A program made the position numbers and the translations under genes. From NCBI RefSeq assembly GCF_030272615.1, contig NC_081415.1:186113494-186177493 (forward strand): a stretch of 64,000 bases of DNA. The letters run 5' to 3'. The stretch's first letter is position 1. Every line of letters begins with the position of its first letter. The DNA comes from Cryptomeria japonica (lineage: Eukaryota; Streptophyta; Pinopsida; Cupressales; Cupressaceae). Under the pieces are notes generated by a model that worked only from the letters and a program-made list of their open reading frames with translations, was not told the DNA's origin and ran no database searches. This document shows positions 31,840 through 47,029 of this stretch, piece after piece.

Positions 31840-33058
31840 CAATACAATTGAGAAGGAGATAAGTACTTTCATGAGAGTTTGTAGTGATTAATATAACCTC
31901 AACTTTGAGTTACTAAAGCTATTCTCACGACCCCTTAAAGAAACTATGTTAGAATGGTATAGTTCACTACCTAACTATTTTACCCACTCATTCGATCAAC
32001 TTATTGATACGTTTCATATTAGGTTTTAAGCAAACATTGGAAGCTAGGTCACCATAGAAAACTTGGTCCATTGTAAAAAAAAAAGCCCAATCAGAAGATT
32101 ATGGTGTTTATTTCTTGATATCAATCAATATCTATCAAGATTCCTTTTTCCCTACTAGAGAATGATTATCAACACAAAATGACTTAGTTTGGGGAATCTT
32201 CCTCAATCTCTCATGGTAACACCTCTAGAGAAGGATTTAAAATGTATAAAGTTGTAGTGAATATATTTCCTGTCACTTAAGCCACTAAGGGACCTATGTA
32301 GGCACTACCACATAATCAAGTTCTTACGAAGTTATCTAAATCTTATGTGAGTGTTATGCATAAACTCTTGAGGGATAATCTCATAACTCTTCCTAAGATT
32401 AGACCACTATTCAACAATTGAACATATCCTAGATGGTATGATGGTTCAAAATTTTGTTATTATCATCATGTGCCTAGGCATGACATCAAATGTTGTATCT
32501 AACTTAGACACTTGGTCCAAGACCATATAGATAGTGGCACCATCCAGGTCAATAAGAATAAACATAATGCTTATCATTCTATTGATAAGATGAATAGTGA
32601 ATTGCATATCTATAGTGATCCTTTTCCACCCCATTTGTCAAAATTCATTTCTGCATCATTGAACTCTAATTTAAGTGGTGGCCTATTTGTAAACATGGTC
32701 AATATTACTCCTATCTCACCCCTATTTAGAGGGTGCAAAATAAAGATATATCTATTACACTTTTGAACATTCCTTATAGCAGGGAACTTACCCTGTTATA
32801 CATTCTTTTTAAGATCAACAATTACACTATCACAGATGTGATAGTAGATCCTTAATGCCCATTTGATTTTATTATAGAGGAAGCCTTATTCATTAATGGC
32901 TAGCATAGGGAAAGATACAAGGAGTATCATTCCTTTGACTGCATGGATGACAGGCTCTTTGTTCCACTTCTCAGTAATAAGACTTTGATGGTCCCTATGA
33001 GACCCAAAGTGGTCTCAACTACTTTTTTGGTTATTCCTAAATAAGACCTATAATAGGT
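31840..33058 (+). pseudogene. Gag remnant of old gypsy element
   Basis: Two Gag landmarks survive. Around 31,926-32,040 the frame reads RPLKETMLEWYSSLPNYF, then SFDQLIDTFHIRF, the Gag core; a TAA follows where CAA (Gln) is expected. Around 32,454-32,550 it reads CYYHHVPRHDIKCC with spacing C-x2-H-x4-H-x4-C, then a TAA, then LRHLVQDHIDSGTI. This matches the Tat-like element's block (CEFHKSKGHKIGNC ... QLKNIIQDLIDRGDI), so the two elements are related. No protease or RT motifs could be found before the solo-LTR insertion. Too decayed to make a protein. Confidence 0.65.
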
Positions 33059-33063
33059 TAATC

Positions 33064-34466
33064 TAGGTATTCACTAGTTAATATGTTTTATAAACTAGTT
33101 GACTTAAAGGGGTCAGGTGAATTAATATTCACCAAAAATAAAAGCACTCTAATAATCTAAAAATTAACTTGTTCTTAATTAACCTTAGCATGTAAAGATG
33201 TATGCAATTTAATTGAATGTACAACATGAACAACCATAAGTGAGATACCAAATTTTTATACATGGAAAACCCAAATGGGAAAAACCACAGAGAGGGTTAA
33301 CTCTCAAGATAATATAACCAATTATATAGGATTACAAAAGAGACTCATAGCTCGAGGGCTCACTGTAGGAAAGGATCACTATCAGAAAATAAAGAAATGA
33401 ACTGAGAAAATTGCATCTACATATGCATGGGACCAATTTTTGTTGATCTCACACAACACATCAATTGATTTTAGTATATCTGGTTAAGAAAATCTACAAT
33501 AACCTCACTATCTACTTGCTCCAAAATATTGTTGCACTAGATCTACATTTGCTTCCTTGCTTTATCGCTTCGCACCTTTTCTACCATCTCATTTCTCACA
33601 CAATCTTATGGTATCTCATATCTTCTTTTACACAAGCATAATGTGATAATATGTGTGTGTGTGTATGTGTCAATAAGAATATGCATCAAGTCGACCTTAA
33701 TAAAAATTTCCAAAAGGATTCTTCAATGGTTAGATCACATGCTACAATCACTGGAGTAAAATCTTCCAAGGTCGGCCTAACCTAGAAGGAGCATATCCTT
33801 GAATTACCATAATAACATGCTACTTGAGTACAAAAACCATGATCCAACTCAGCAATATGAGGTAAAATACATGAACAAAGAACCATTAAAATATTATCAC
33901 CAGAAATCAAGAAACGAGAGCACAAAGAGCTTCTCAACACTTCACAACCGAATACATTCTTGGAACACAATCATTTGGAGTAGGACTTCTGGAGTGCACC
34001 AATACCATGAATACAGTAATCTCAAATGATGACAATAAGCATACTAGACTTGCACTATCATATATGTATCAAAATACAAATGCGAAGGACTACACTTTTG
34101 AAATTATTTAACTACATACTACCAAATAGCATGAACGAATAGATCACAAAACCAACACCAAAACTCTCCTATTAAGATAAACAAATCCTCATACTAGCAA
34201 TACATACTTCCAGAGCAATAAACATTTGTAATACACAAGCAACAACTAGTATTTATAATCTGAATCATACATACCTATCTTCCACTATTATGGATTACAT
34301 CATATATACCTATATTCCACTATTCTACACCACATCATACATACCTATCTTCCACTGTTTTGCATCACACCATACATACCTATCTTCCATTGTTATGCAT
34401 CACATCCAAACTAATCTAGATCACTAGGTTTGACATCAATGATAACCAAAACATATATGTCTAACA
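33064..34466 (-). mobile_element. Solo LTR inserted in old gypsy
   Basis: On the minus strand it begins TGTTAGACATATATG at 34,466. It has the plant-LTR phrase GTGGTTTTTCCCATTTGGG (about 33,265-33,290) and an ATTCACCTGACCCC end zone. TAATC occurs at 33,059-33,063 and again at 34,467-34,471, a 5-bp target duplication. The inner end would then be ...CCTA instead of ...CA, one base off. No internal region follows, so it is a solo LTR. Confidence 0.55.
34265..34404. repeat. Four 35-bp tandem repeats
   Basis: Units start at 34,265, 34,300, 34,335 and 34,370, each like TCATACATACCTATCTTCCA followed by CTRTTRTGCATCACA. Spacing is exactly 35 bp. They lie near the 5' end of the minus-strand solo LTR, in its U3. 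Confidence 0.9.
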
Positions 34467-36960
34467 TAATCACCATAGAAAAAGTACCTTTAGATATGCA
34501 TAAATGCTTGAAGATTCCTCACAAAGGTATTGTGCATATTGTCTAGTATAATGAATTTCAATCGTTGATTTTCCATGGGGTTTTTACATTAAACCATTTT
34601 TGGCCTGCTCCGTTTGGGCCTATGCCTCCCCATGGAGACCTATTGTATAAATAATATTATAAGCAAGTGTGAGATGGGGGATATGGATTCTTCATTGGCC
34701 CAACCTGTAGTCTCTTTACCTCACCCTGTATCGATTTTGACTTTATCTATTCCTATATTATAGTAGGTTGTTCATATGCCCCTTCATCATCAAGGGCTAA
34801 TTAAACATGTTCCTTGGGGTAGACCTCCTTGCTAGCCTAGGACCAAACAACCTCTAGTGGTGCATTTCGTTCATGCATCTGTACCTAATATAGACAAAGG
34901 AAAGGCATTTACATTGCCATGGTCCACATCTTACCCTCCCTTTAAGATTTGCATCCTTCCAGATATCCAAGTTATCCTACCCGATATGGTACTTGGGTAG
35001 GCCTTCTCCTCATGTTCACTCATCTCCTTAGCTACCATATCATAGCTTTCAAGGGTACCTCATTTTCATCAAATTTCTCGTAAAGAAAAATGAGGAAGGG
35101 CACCTATGGCTATGAATGTGAGACTTATATCAGTTGCATCTCCTGCTTCATTAGTTGGGCCTTCTCCTTTCCTGGTTCAAACTCAAGAGGCCTCTCCCAT
35201 GGAGCATGATGTTGCTAATCCTCCCTAGGATTCCATTTGTGAACCATATCTACACTATAATCAGTGAGAACATGAGCATAAGAATCATTAGTGAATGATG
35301 GCTAGTGAGCATGAGCTCGCTTTGAGAGCCACGAGTGAATTGGTGTTGTTCATCCCAACCTCTGTTATTTCCACGCCCACTCCTCTTGTTGATCCTACTG
35401 CCCCTACTCCTGTTTCGTCCTTTGTGTTGTTTCCAGTTGCTTTGGGAAATTTTGATGAGCCTCTCCCTAAAAGGGTATAGGTTTTCATCACTACCTCCTT
35501 GGAGCCTCCCCTCATCACCTTTTTACCTATTTTTCCTTTGTTTTCCTAGCTTATGGATACGTTGCATACATGTGTAGTTTCCAGTGTGGCCCTATCCACT
35601 CTGCTTGCTTTGCAGCTACCTCTACATCATATTTTTCTTGGGGTAATCAAGCCTACTATGGTTGATTAGATTCCTTCATCTCGACAGAAACCAAAGTGAA
35701 AATTTGAGCAAGGACTCGTGCCTAAGTTCATCATCGAAAGTTAGTGTTAGTGACTTCAATCTCTATTTCTTTGCCTATCTCTATTTGAGTTTCGTTGTTT
35801 AATTATATTTATTTTGTTGAGGAGGTTCCTTCTTCTCTAGAGTTTGTATTTTCCCCTCTTTCAGAGGATGGCAATGTGGCTCCTATTCTCTCATCTCAGG
35901 CCAAGTTACCCACCTCTTCTATTAAGGAGCATGTGTTTGACTCTTTAGAAGATATCCTAATGTTGTCTACGATCTTTATATGATCATTGATTCTCTCCTC
36001 TCAAGAGCTCTAGGACAAGAATGTGGAAGTTACCTTGTTTTGAGCTCTTGTTGCTAGTACTACACCCAATGCTACCCTCTTAGTTGTCCCTCTTTAGTCT
36101 CGACCTCCCTCCCCATATTATCAAGATTGGGAGGATCAGGATTTGTTGGTGGATGGATTGTAGGATATTTTTCTCTTTTCTTTATCTTCTAGATCAGAGT
36201 GCGCCTATCTATTTTCGCCTCATACTTTCTTTATATGTGTTTGTTCCCTCCTGGATGATCCAAGTTACTTTATTGGTACTTAGGAATTTGAGGTAATCTA
36301 TCTTTATATGTTATGTGCTTTCTTGAAGGACCCAAGTTACTCTATAGAGCTTGGAAATAGGGGATTTTCTATCATCATATTCTTCTATTTGTTAAATGCT
36401 TTTCTTCTATTTGTCTTATCTTGGTTTCTGATATCAAGGATGATGCAAAGTGTTGGGAGCAATTAGGCTCTCTTCCATGTTGAGCCTATTTTTCTTCTCT
36501 TTATTTTCATGTGCCTTCTTCATATGATCCATAAAGTTTAGTACCAAGATGAAAAACTCATATGTAGCTATATACTTTCTCATTTCATTGCTATAGGTTC
36601 TGATGCCAAATTAGTAGATCTCCCTATGTGTGTGTGTTTTTTTGATGTTGTAGGTGCTATGTGTCATCTATTGCAAGATGGAATTCCATGAAAAAATTTA
36701 GTTATGATGTGACACAACATCTCTCCTCCTTAAAATGACATGGGTTTCACACATAACATTCTAAGGGGGGGCTTCATATCTATTTTTCATATATTTGTTT
36801 GTCTTTGTATTTCATGCTTCATTCATCTCTACATTCACATCATGATTATCTTAGTTTATCTATCTAATAGTGTTTTTATCTTATCACCTTGGTGGGGGCC
36901 AAACCATTGGAATCTTTTTTCTTTATTGGGGGCCAAACTATTGGATCATTATTGCCTTTT
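34467..36960. other. Decayed internal region of old gypsy
   Basis: No recognisable pol. Several short plus-strand frames have Ser/Pro/Leu-rich, coding-like patches (for example 35,295-35,480, with LVLFIPTSVISTPTPLVDPT) but match no family. It may be a highly diverged or non-pol coding region of the element. Confidence 0.35.
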
Positions 36961-36974
36961 TTGGGTGCCAATCC

Positions 36975-37190
36975 ACTCTATCTAAGGTTGCCCTATCATA
37001 TGGCTATCTATCATAACACAACTTGCTACCCATAAAAATGAAATATTTTTTATCTTATGATCTAGGGTCACCCTATCATATGGTTATCTAGCATAATACA
37101 ACTTTCTACCCATACTGATAATTTTCTCTTTTGATTATCTAAGGTTTCCCTATCGTATAGCTATCTAGCATATCTTGCTACCCATACCAA
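36975..37190. repeat. Three degenerate 75-85 bp repeats before the PPT
   Basis: Three units share CTAAGGTTGCCCTATCATAT, then GGCTATCTATCATAACACAA and CTTGCTACCCAT. They start near 36,978, 37,064 and 37,138. They lie upstream of the polypurine tract of the old gypsy element. Confidence 0.7.
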
Positions 37191-37460
37191 CGAAATCAAT
37201 TTATCTATTTATCTATTTGTATATTTATCTTTTTTATAATCATCCGTTATCTCAATGCCTACTCTATTGTAATTTTTTATTTTTTGTCTAACATGTTTGT
37301 CTACAACTAACATATTTTGATGGAATAGCTTAACAACATTACTTGAAGGTTCAACACTCTTTCCTGGGGGCATCTATGCATGGTTAGGGGACTCTCCTTC
37401 CCATTTGTGTTTTGGTAATATCTCTACTTTATCTCACATCTTGATGGTAATATGCTCACT

Positions 37461-37473
37461 AAAGGGGGCAAAA
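37461..37473 (+). promoter_or_regulatory. Polypurine tract of old gypsy element
   Basis: AAAGGGGGCAAAA directly before the LTR start TGTAGTG. The related LTR at 52,135 has AAAGTGGGGGCAAAA in the same place. Confidence 0.7.
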
Positions 37474-38640
37474 TGTAGTGTTGTAAATTGCACCCCATGT
37501 AATTCTACACTACATAAGTTTCTCTACTTTACACTGATTGGAGACCTTCTTGACTACTTTGTACTTTTGTCCATCTCGCTTTCCTTATCAGCCTCCTCAT
37601 TGTCCTTTTATCGATCTTGTTAATTCTTTGACCCATAGAAACTAGCGTATCGAGTAGAGATGTTTGCATGCCATGCTAGTGTACCATGAATTTGACAGTC
37701 TAAAGGTGGTCATTTGAGTGTTACACTTATACTTGGAAGATTCTTGTAATGCCTCTTTATGACCACTAACTCCCATTTTCGTCCCATCATGTTTATCTTC
37801 CATTTTTTTTTTTTTTTTTGCTCTATTTGTCTCTCTCTTTGGAATTATATTTGATCTTGATTGCTTCTACTCACTCATGTGCTTGTCCATTCACTCACTT
37901 TGAAACTATCTTTTTTCTCTATTGGCTCTTATGCACTTCTAGCATTGTTACTACACTTTGAGGAATATCAACTTCTTCTTCTTCTTCATTCAGAAAGCTT
38001 CTCACTTGTGTATGGAAGGGGAGTCTTCTTCTTCCTCTATCTCTCATTATCTCAATAGCATATTCAATAAGATATTGTTGTTGTATCTTTTACCTACCAT
38101 TTTATCTATCTTGGTTATCCATGGAGGTGGAAACAACAAAATGAGGGTATGAATGTGGAAAGACTCTAAAACACAACCATAATACTTTCATCTATGATCA
38201 CCTTGTGTGTAGGTTGTTGGGTACATTCAAGGAGCTAGTTGGAGACTTCAAGAATGGACCATCTGTGAGATTGTACCTTTTTTTTTTCTTTATTTAATAA
38301 TTAGTCATAGCTACTTTCTGTATTGTTATTTTATTTAGTTTTATTATCTGGGCACATTTCCACCATAGTCCTTTCTGTGTATGGGCTCTATGACTCTATC
38401 TATACATGACTCTAGAGCATTGTGTTGTCATGCATGCGTCCCCAGATAGTGTGTCACTAGGTTACATTAGAGAGTCGATGTGGCACATTCAATTTCATCC
38501 AAGGGGTATGTAATGGTCCTAGAATTTGTATCACATCCCGGGTCGAGAGGTTGATTGGTGAGTCCTTGATAAGTGGTTACCTATCTGTTGAAGTGGTTCA
38601 CCTTTTTCCTGATACATATAGAAAGAGAGGTATCCTTCTA
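37474..38640 (+). repeat. 3' LTR of old gypsy element
   Basis: Starts TGTAGTGTTGTAAATTGCAC after the PPT. It shares scattered blocks with the LTR at 52,135: CATGCTAGTGTACCATGAAT, then GGTGGTCATTTGAG and ATCCATGGAGGTGGAAACA. Its last part matches the 5' remnant at 30,689-30,850. The exact 3' end is uncertain. Confidence 0.6.
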
Positions 38641-39745
38641 TCATGCTAACAATTTAAAATTTTGTGTACACCTATGACTCTCTATGGGTTGATTCCCTGA
38701 CTTTGAAATAAATTTATATGATGAAGATCTAATTTAGGCGTAGTCTTGATCTATTTTATAGCAAGAATCTTTTACCCAATTTGTGTGATATTTACTCCTC
38801 ACTAGTTGTTAAGAGCTAGTGTTATTTAGGAATACGCTATTGAGATAGCTTAATCTCTAGTAGCTAGAAGCATATAGCTATGTTCCACATATGGAACATT
38901 TCACAAAAGTGAGGCATTTGAGGAAAAAAACTGATGAATATCTTTGAATGAAGAACCTTCATTAGAGATATAAAAAATTCCATGTGAAAATGGAGTTTGA
39001 AAGAAGGTACCTTGAAATGGAGGTTAAGGGGCCTTAAATGAAGGTAATTTTAATGTTTAAATATAGAAAACTACATAGAACTAGGTATTCAACTACATGT
39101 ACCTTTGAATGAAAGACCTTGATTCAATGACCCTTCATTATAAATACCTTTTTTGAACCCTTTCATTTGGGCATTCCTTTTCTTGGTCAACCATCTTTTC
39201 ACAAAAATTACCAATTTGGGTAAAGTTTTGGGAATTTAGAAAAGTCGCCATTGTCCACATTTTTGCTTCATTGTATCCTTCATAGTAATCTTTCTAGAAA
39301 ATATAATATGTAATAACTTTTTATTTAATTATCATATTTTATTTCTGTTTTCTATTAAACATAGGTTTTTACTAAGGATGTAATGATCCATGTTCTAAGC
39401 ATGTAGAAAAATATTAAAAAATATTGAAGAAAATTACCACCTTTTATTATAATGATGTGTCTATTTAAGAAATAATAATAAATGTGGATATATACAAAAG
39501 CATTATGTTAGATGGAAAAATATTAATCTCAATTATAATTAATCTTAATTATAATTTTAATAATAACTAGAATACACGTCAAAAAATTAGAAAAAAATCA
39601 TACCCTATATATTAGTGTTGACTATATAGATTTAAGAATTTATGAAATACTCTTATTTCTAAACACATTACATCTAACGAAAAAATGTCACTTATTAAAA
39701 AATTAAAGAATAAGAAACAAGTTATTACCAAATATTTTAAATCAA
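38641..39745. other. AT-rich DNA, nothing recognised
   Basis: No coding similarity. Phrases of CTTTGAATGAAGAACCTT/CCTTGAATGAAGG type recur near 38,940-39,180, suggesting an old degenerate repeat. Confidence 0.4.
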
Positions 39746-39748
39746 GGC

Positions 39749-43730
<3,982 letters not shown>

Positions 43731-43738
43731 AAATTAAA

Positions 43739-43957
43739 CTACTTAAAGGATTTCTTAGAACAAAATCCTCCTGCCAATCCTTGATTTTCTCTAAATGCTC
43801 CATTAAAATTCAGTTTTACAGAGCAATCCAAAGCAGGATTCCACTTCACATTACTATCTCCCCTAGCTGCGTTACTACTTAGATATGTGTCCGTCTGATG
43901 TTCCACAGACTGGCAGGATGTTTGCAATGCGTGATGAGTTAGAGCTGCAGCTGTCAA
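43739..43957 (-). pseudogene. RNase H-like (RVT_3) fragment
   Basis: About 72 codons containing VKWNPALDCSVKLNFNGAF, then RENQGLAGGF. This is the start of the RNase H-like domain seen at the end of plant LINE ORF2 proteins and in single-domain RVT_3 proteins (W-x-P...KxNxDGA...G-x-G). The first catalytic Asp (DGA) is Asn here. The frame stops at once after the motif, so this is a fragment only. Confidence 0.55.
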
Positions 43958-44850
43958 TTGCTCTTGCTTAGTAAATCCAATTTGTGCAGAGCATGCGACA
44001 AAGTTGTGATGAATAATTTTTGAAATGATTTATGTGCAGATGTCTCCTACAAAAGATTCTTCATAGGACGCTCCTTTCAACGAAAAAGTGACTGCAGAAA
44101 ACAGCATAAATTGTCCATATCCAGCTAAACGGCTACTTTGGATCCCTAGCATATGTCGTGATGCTTCCATGGAAGTTCCCTGAATTCTTGAGCGAGGTCC
44201 TCGTGTTCCTCTGTATTTCTTTATCCTTCTTCGTCTGATTTTCTTTCCCATTCTTCCTCCTATTTTCTAGGTTTCTCAGCATCAATGTCTCTCTCCATCT
44301 CCGTGTCTGTTGAATTATTCGGGGTTTGTGTTGCCCTTTTATCCGTCCGTGAAGAACTTTGGAAGGTATTTTCTTTTGTGCTTTCTGATTTTTTCTCTAA
44401 TGCTGCCTCGCCAATTTTTACTTTCTCTAGAGTTTGTAGCGGATTCTTAGATTGCATGTGCTATTTGTTTCATTGTCCATGTAATTCAGGGGTTTAGCTT
44501 GCCCTTGTAATTTGATATTTATGGGATTCTGTGCTTTGGTGCCTTTGGAATCTGTCAGTGTTTCAGATTGGTTTCCAGATTCCTTCAATCCAGTGTCTGT
44601 TGAATTCGTCAGGGTTTCAGATTGGTTTCCAGATTCCTTCAGACACTTGTTGAATTCGTACCATGTTCTGTTGATATTTTTAGTGTTTCAGCTTCGTGGT
44701 CTATAATTTTTTGCATTCCGATTTCTATTTTGTTATCCACTGAATCTGTTTGCATTATTTTTAGTGTTTCAGCTTCATTGCTTTTAGTTTCCCGTATTTC
44801 AATTTTTGTTTTCTTATCTACTGAATTCAACGAATCTTGCCATGTAAGAA
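43958..44850 (-). pseudogene. Charged, repeat-bearing coding-like remnant
   Basis: Minus-strand frames at 44,830-44,639, 44,457-44,260 and 44,251-44,030 are strongly Lys/Glu/Thr/Ser-rich (KIGEAALEKKSESTKENTF; ETLKIMQTDSVDNK), unlike the AT-rich noncoding DNA around them. A duplication of about 54-57 bp (GGAATCTGGAAACCAATCTG twice, 44,555-44,650) lies between. No domain can be named. It may be the ORF1-like part of the same LINE-type remnant as the RNase H fragment, but frames are broken. Confidence 0.25.
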
Positions 44851-45005
44851 GTCTATGATAATAGTAAGCAGACTTACTGATTTCTATAGATTTTAATGTA
44901 GAATATGTAAATTATTCATTGACAATAGAAACTAGAAAGTTCTAAATTAAAAGGTGAAAACAAAAATTGACATAGATCTCAAAAGAGGTCTGAGATGGTA
45001 TATGA

Positions 45006-45096
45006 AATGAATAAAAAAAAAAAAACCAAAATCTGATGTACTGTTTAAGATCTGTGGGTGCGCGAAGTTAGCTATGACGACTACTGGTGCTCTTCA
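45006..45096 (-). mobile_element. Terminal fragment of the 490-bp TIR element family
   Basis: About 90 bp match, in inverted orientation, the first 90 bp of the element at 55,521. Shared phrases include CTGTTTAAGATCTGTGGGTG (CTGTTTAGGATCTGTGGGTG in the other copy), AAGTTAGCTATGA and ACTGGTGCTCTTC. The similarity stops at the A-run, so the copy is truncated. Confidence 0.75.
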
Positions 45097-47020
45097 ATCA
45101 AAATTTTGTTGACTTTGTATATACACGATGAACTAGCAAGTCAGTCAAAGATGCATTTAATCTGCAAAGTAAAGATTAAATTCTTGAAATGGAAATGTTT
45201 TTCACTTTTTAATTTTCAATTCCATGTTATTCTTGAAATGGAAATATTACTTCTTGCAAAGGCTTGCATATAGAACTACTGCTGAAAATCCAAAATAGAA
45301 CTAAGAAAACACATTTCAGCTTTGAATGCTCATTTTCTACTGCTGATTTCATTTCCCACTGTCCATTTGTTCTTTTTCAATTTACTTTATCTGTGATCTA
45401 GGAATGTCTACATGTGCATGGTTTTAATTTTTTTTCCTTGCCCAGGTGGAAGCATATGACTTATCAATTCAAATTGGATCAGCCATAAGGAGCTGTGATG
45501 TCAGTTCGGTGAGTATTGTTTGAAGTAATAACTAATTGTCCGTTTGTTGTCTTGATTAAAATTATCTGATTTAAGATATTGTTTTTTCAGTTCAAGAATA
45601 TAAAATCATGTATTTAAAGTAAACTGTGTAAAAAAATTTTAACAATGTTTTGGATCACATTTAGTGATCCATCAACAGGATTACCAAGAAAAGTACATTA
45701 AATTGTGGATTAGTCTGCTCAAATACTAGAATCCATCATTTCTTAGCATTCTCTGCAACATTTTTCCTAGCTTTCCCTCTTATAATATTTAAGGAGACTA
45801 ATCTACAATCTAATCTAGTTTTCATGTCTTCATCTTGATGGTAGATCATTAAGTGTAATCTAAAATATTGGTACAAATAAATTACACAGTTTATTCAAAA
45901 AGCATAATCTTATTATCTGATTTGTTATAAAAAATAAACTTAATTTATTTAAATTTTTTAAAGTGAATTAAAAATATTTTATAATGCCTAAGACCTCATC
46001 CCAAAATCCACTTGGGATCTTAATCCTATTCTACTCCCTTCCATTAATTAATTGTTAGTAGTGACTACGAATTGTCATAGGTTATGGTATTCATTGTTGG
46101 CCCTGAAATTCCAAAGGGTTTACATATGAGTTCCCACCAATCATTTGAATGTAATTATTTGTGTTTGTTAGTGTCAAATTACAATTATAACAAAATTTCT
46201 TCCATAATCACACTTAAGATTGTCTGGAATTTTTTTTTAAATTATTTCATAATTTTATAAAAAAACTAGATTAATCTTGCGTGTCAAATCCATCTATTAA
46301 TTAACCTGTACTCTATCATCCCCTTATCATTCCTTGTTCCATCGTTAACTTCTATATTTTTTCTGTTATGTTTCTTTTCAATTCTAATAATGTTTCTTCT
46401 TAACAATAGGAGGATTCATAAGTTTTGACATTGTTCAGAGTGGGGTTGTTCTTTATCTTCAACTAACTCTCCCCATAACACTATGCTTATTTCTTCCCCT
46501 ATTCTAAATCAAAATTATATGTTTGTAATATATTTTAATTAAAGATGTTTACAAAATATTTCATTTTTGTATGAGTTGTTTTAATATTAAAAATGTTTTA
46601 TTCATGTATTGATTTTATTCTTGATTTTCTTTGAAATATATATATTTATTTATCTCATAAACTTTAGAATATCTTAAAAGAATATAAATGTCAAGTGGAA
46701 CAAATGTTTTTGGATAGTAAATATACATATTATATATGCATTGTCTCATGTGATTTTAATGTTAAAATGTTTATTAATGTTAGGTGTGAAATGTGAAATG
46801 TGCAGTGTTCATTTGGATAGAAAGAAATAATACAAAATAGTGCTAATTTTAAAGATTTTTATAGGTATGATCAATGAAATTTTAAAACAATAACTACTTT
46901 CACTTACATTCAATACAAATATTTTAAGTTTATTTTTATGAATTGTTTTTTTTTTCGGATTTTTGAAATTATCTAATTATTTAATTTATGATGTCTTTTT
47001 AATGGTTGAATGACATTAAT
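45097..47020. other. AT-rich DNA, nothing recognised
   Basis: No gene or clear repeat. Short frames only. Confidence 0.4.
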
Positions 47021-47029
47021 TTGTATGCT

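Larger units (their letters stand above)
30689..38640 (+). mobile_element. Old Ty3/gypsy-like element, heavily decayed
   Basis: The last about 160 bp of its 5' LTR (30,689-30,850) resemble the end of the LTR at 37,474-38,640: compare TATCACTAGGTTATTTTAGAG with TGTCACTAGGTTACATTAGAG, then CATCTAAGGGGTA with CATCCAAGGGGTA. Gag remnants, a polypurine tract and a 3' LTR follow. The outer copia-like element sits in its 5' LTR. The rest of that 5' LTR is not seen to the left of the copia-like element. Confidence 0.65.

Noticed and set aside
34265-34404. CRISPR-like array (35-bp repeats)
   Set aside because: No unique spacers: the units are directly adjacent, and the context is a plant LTR.
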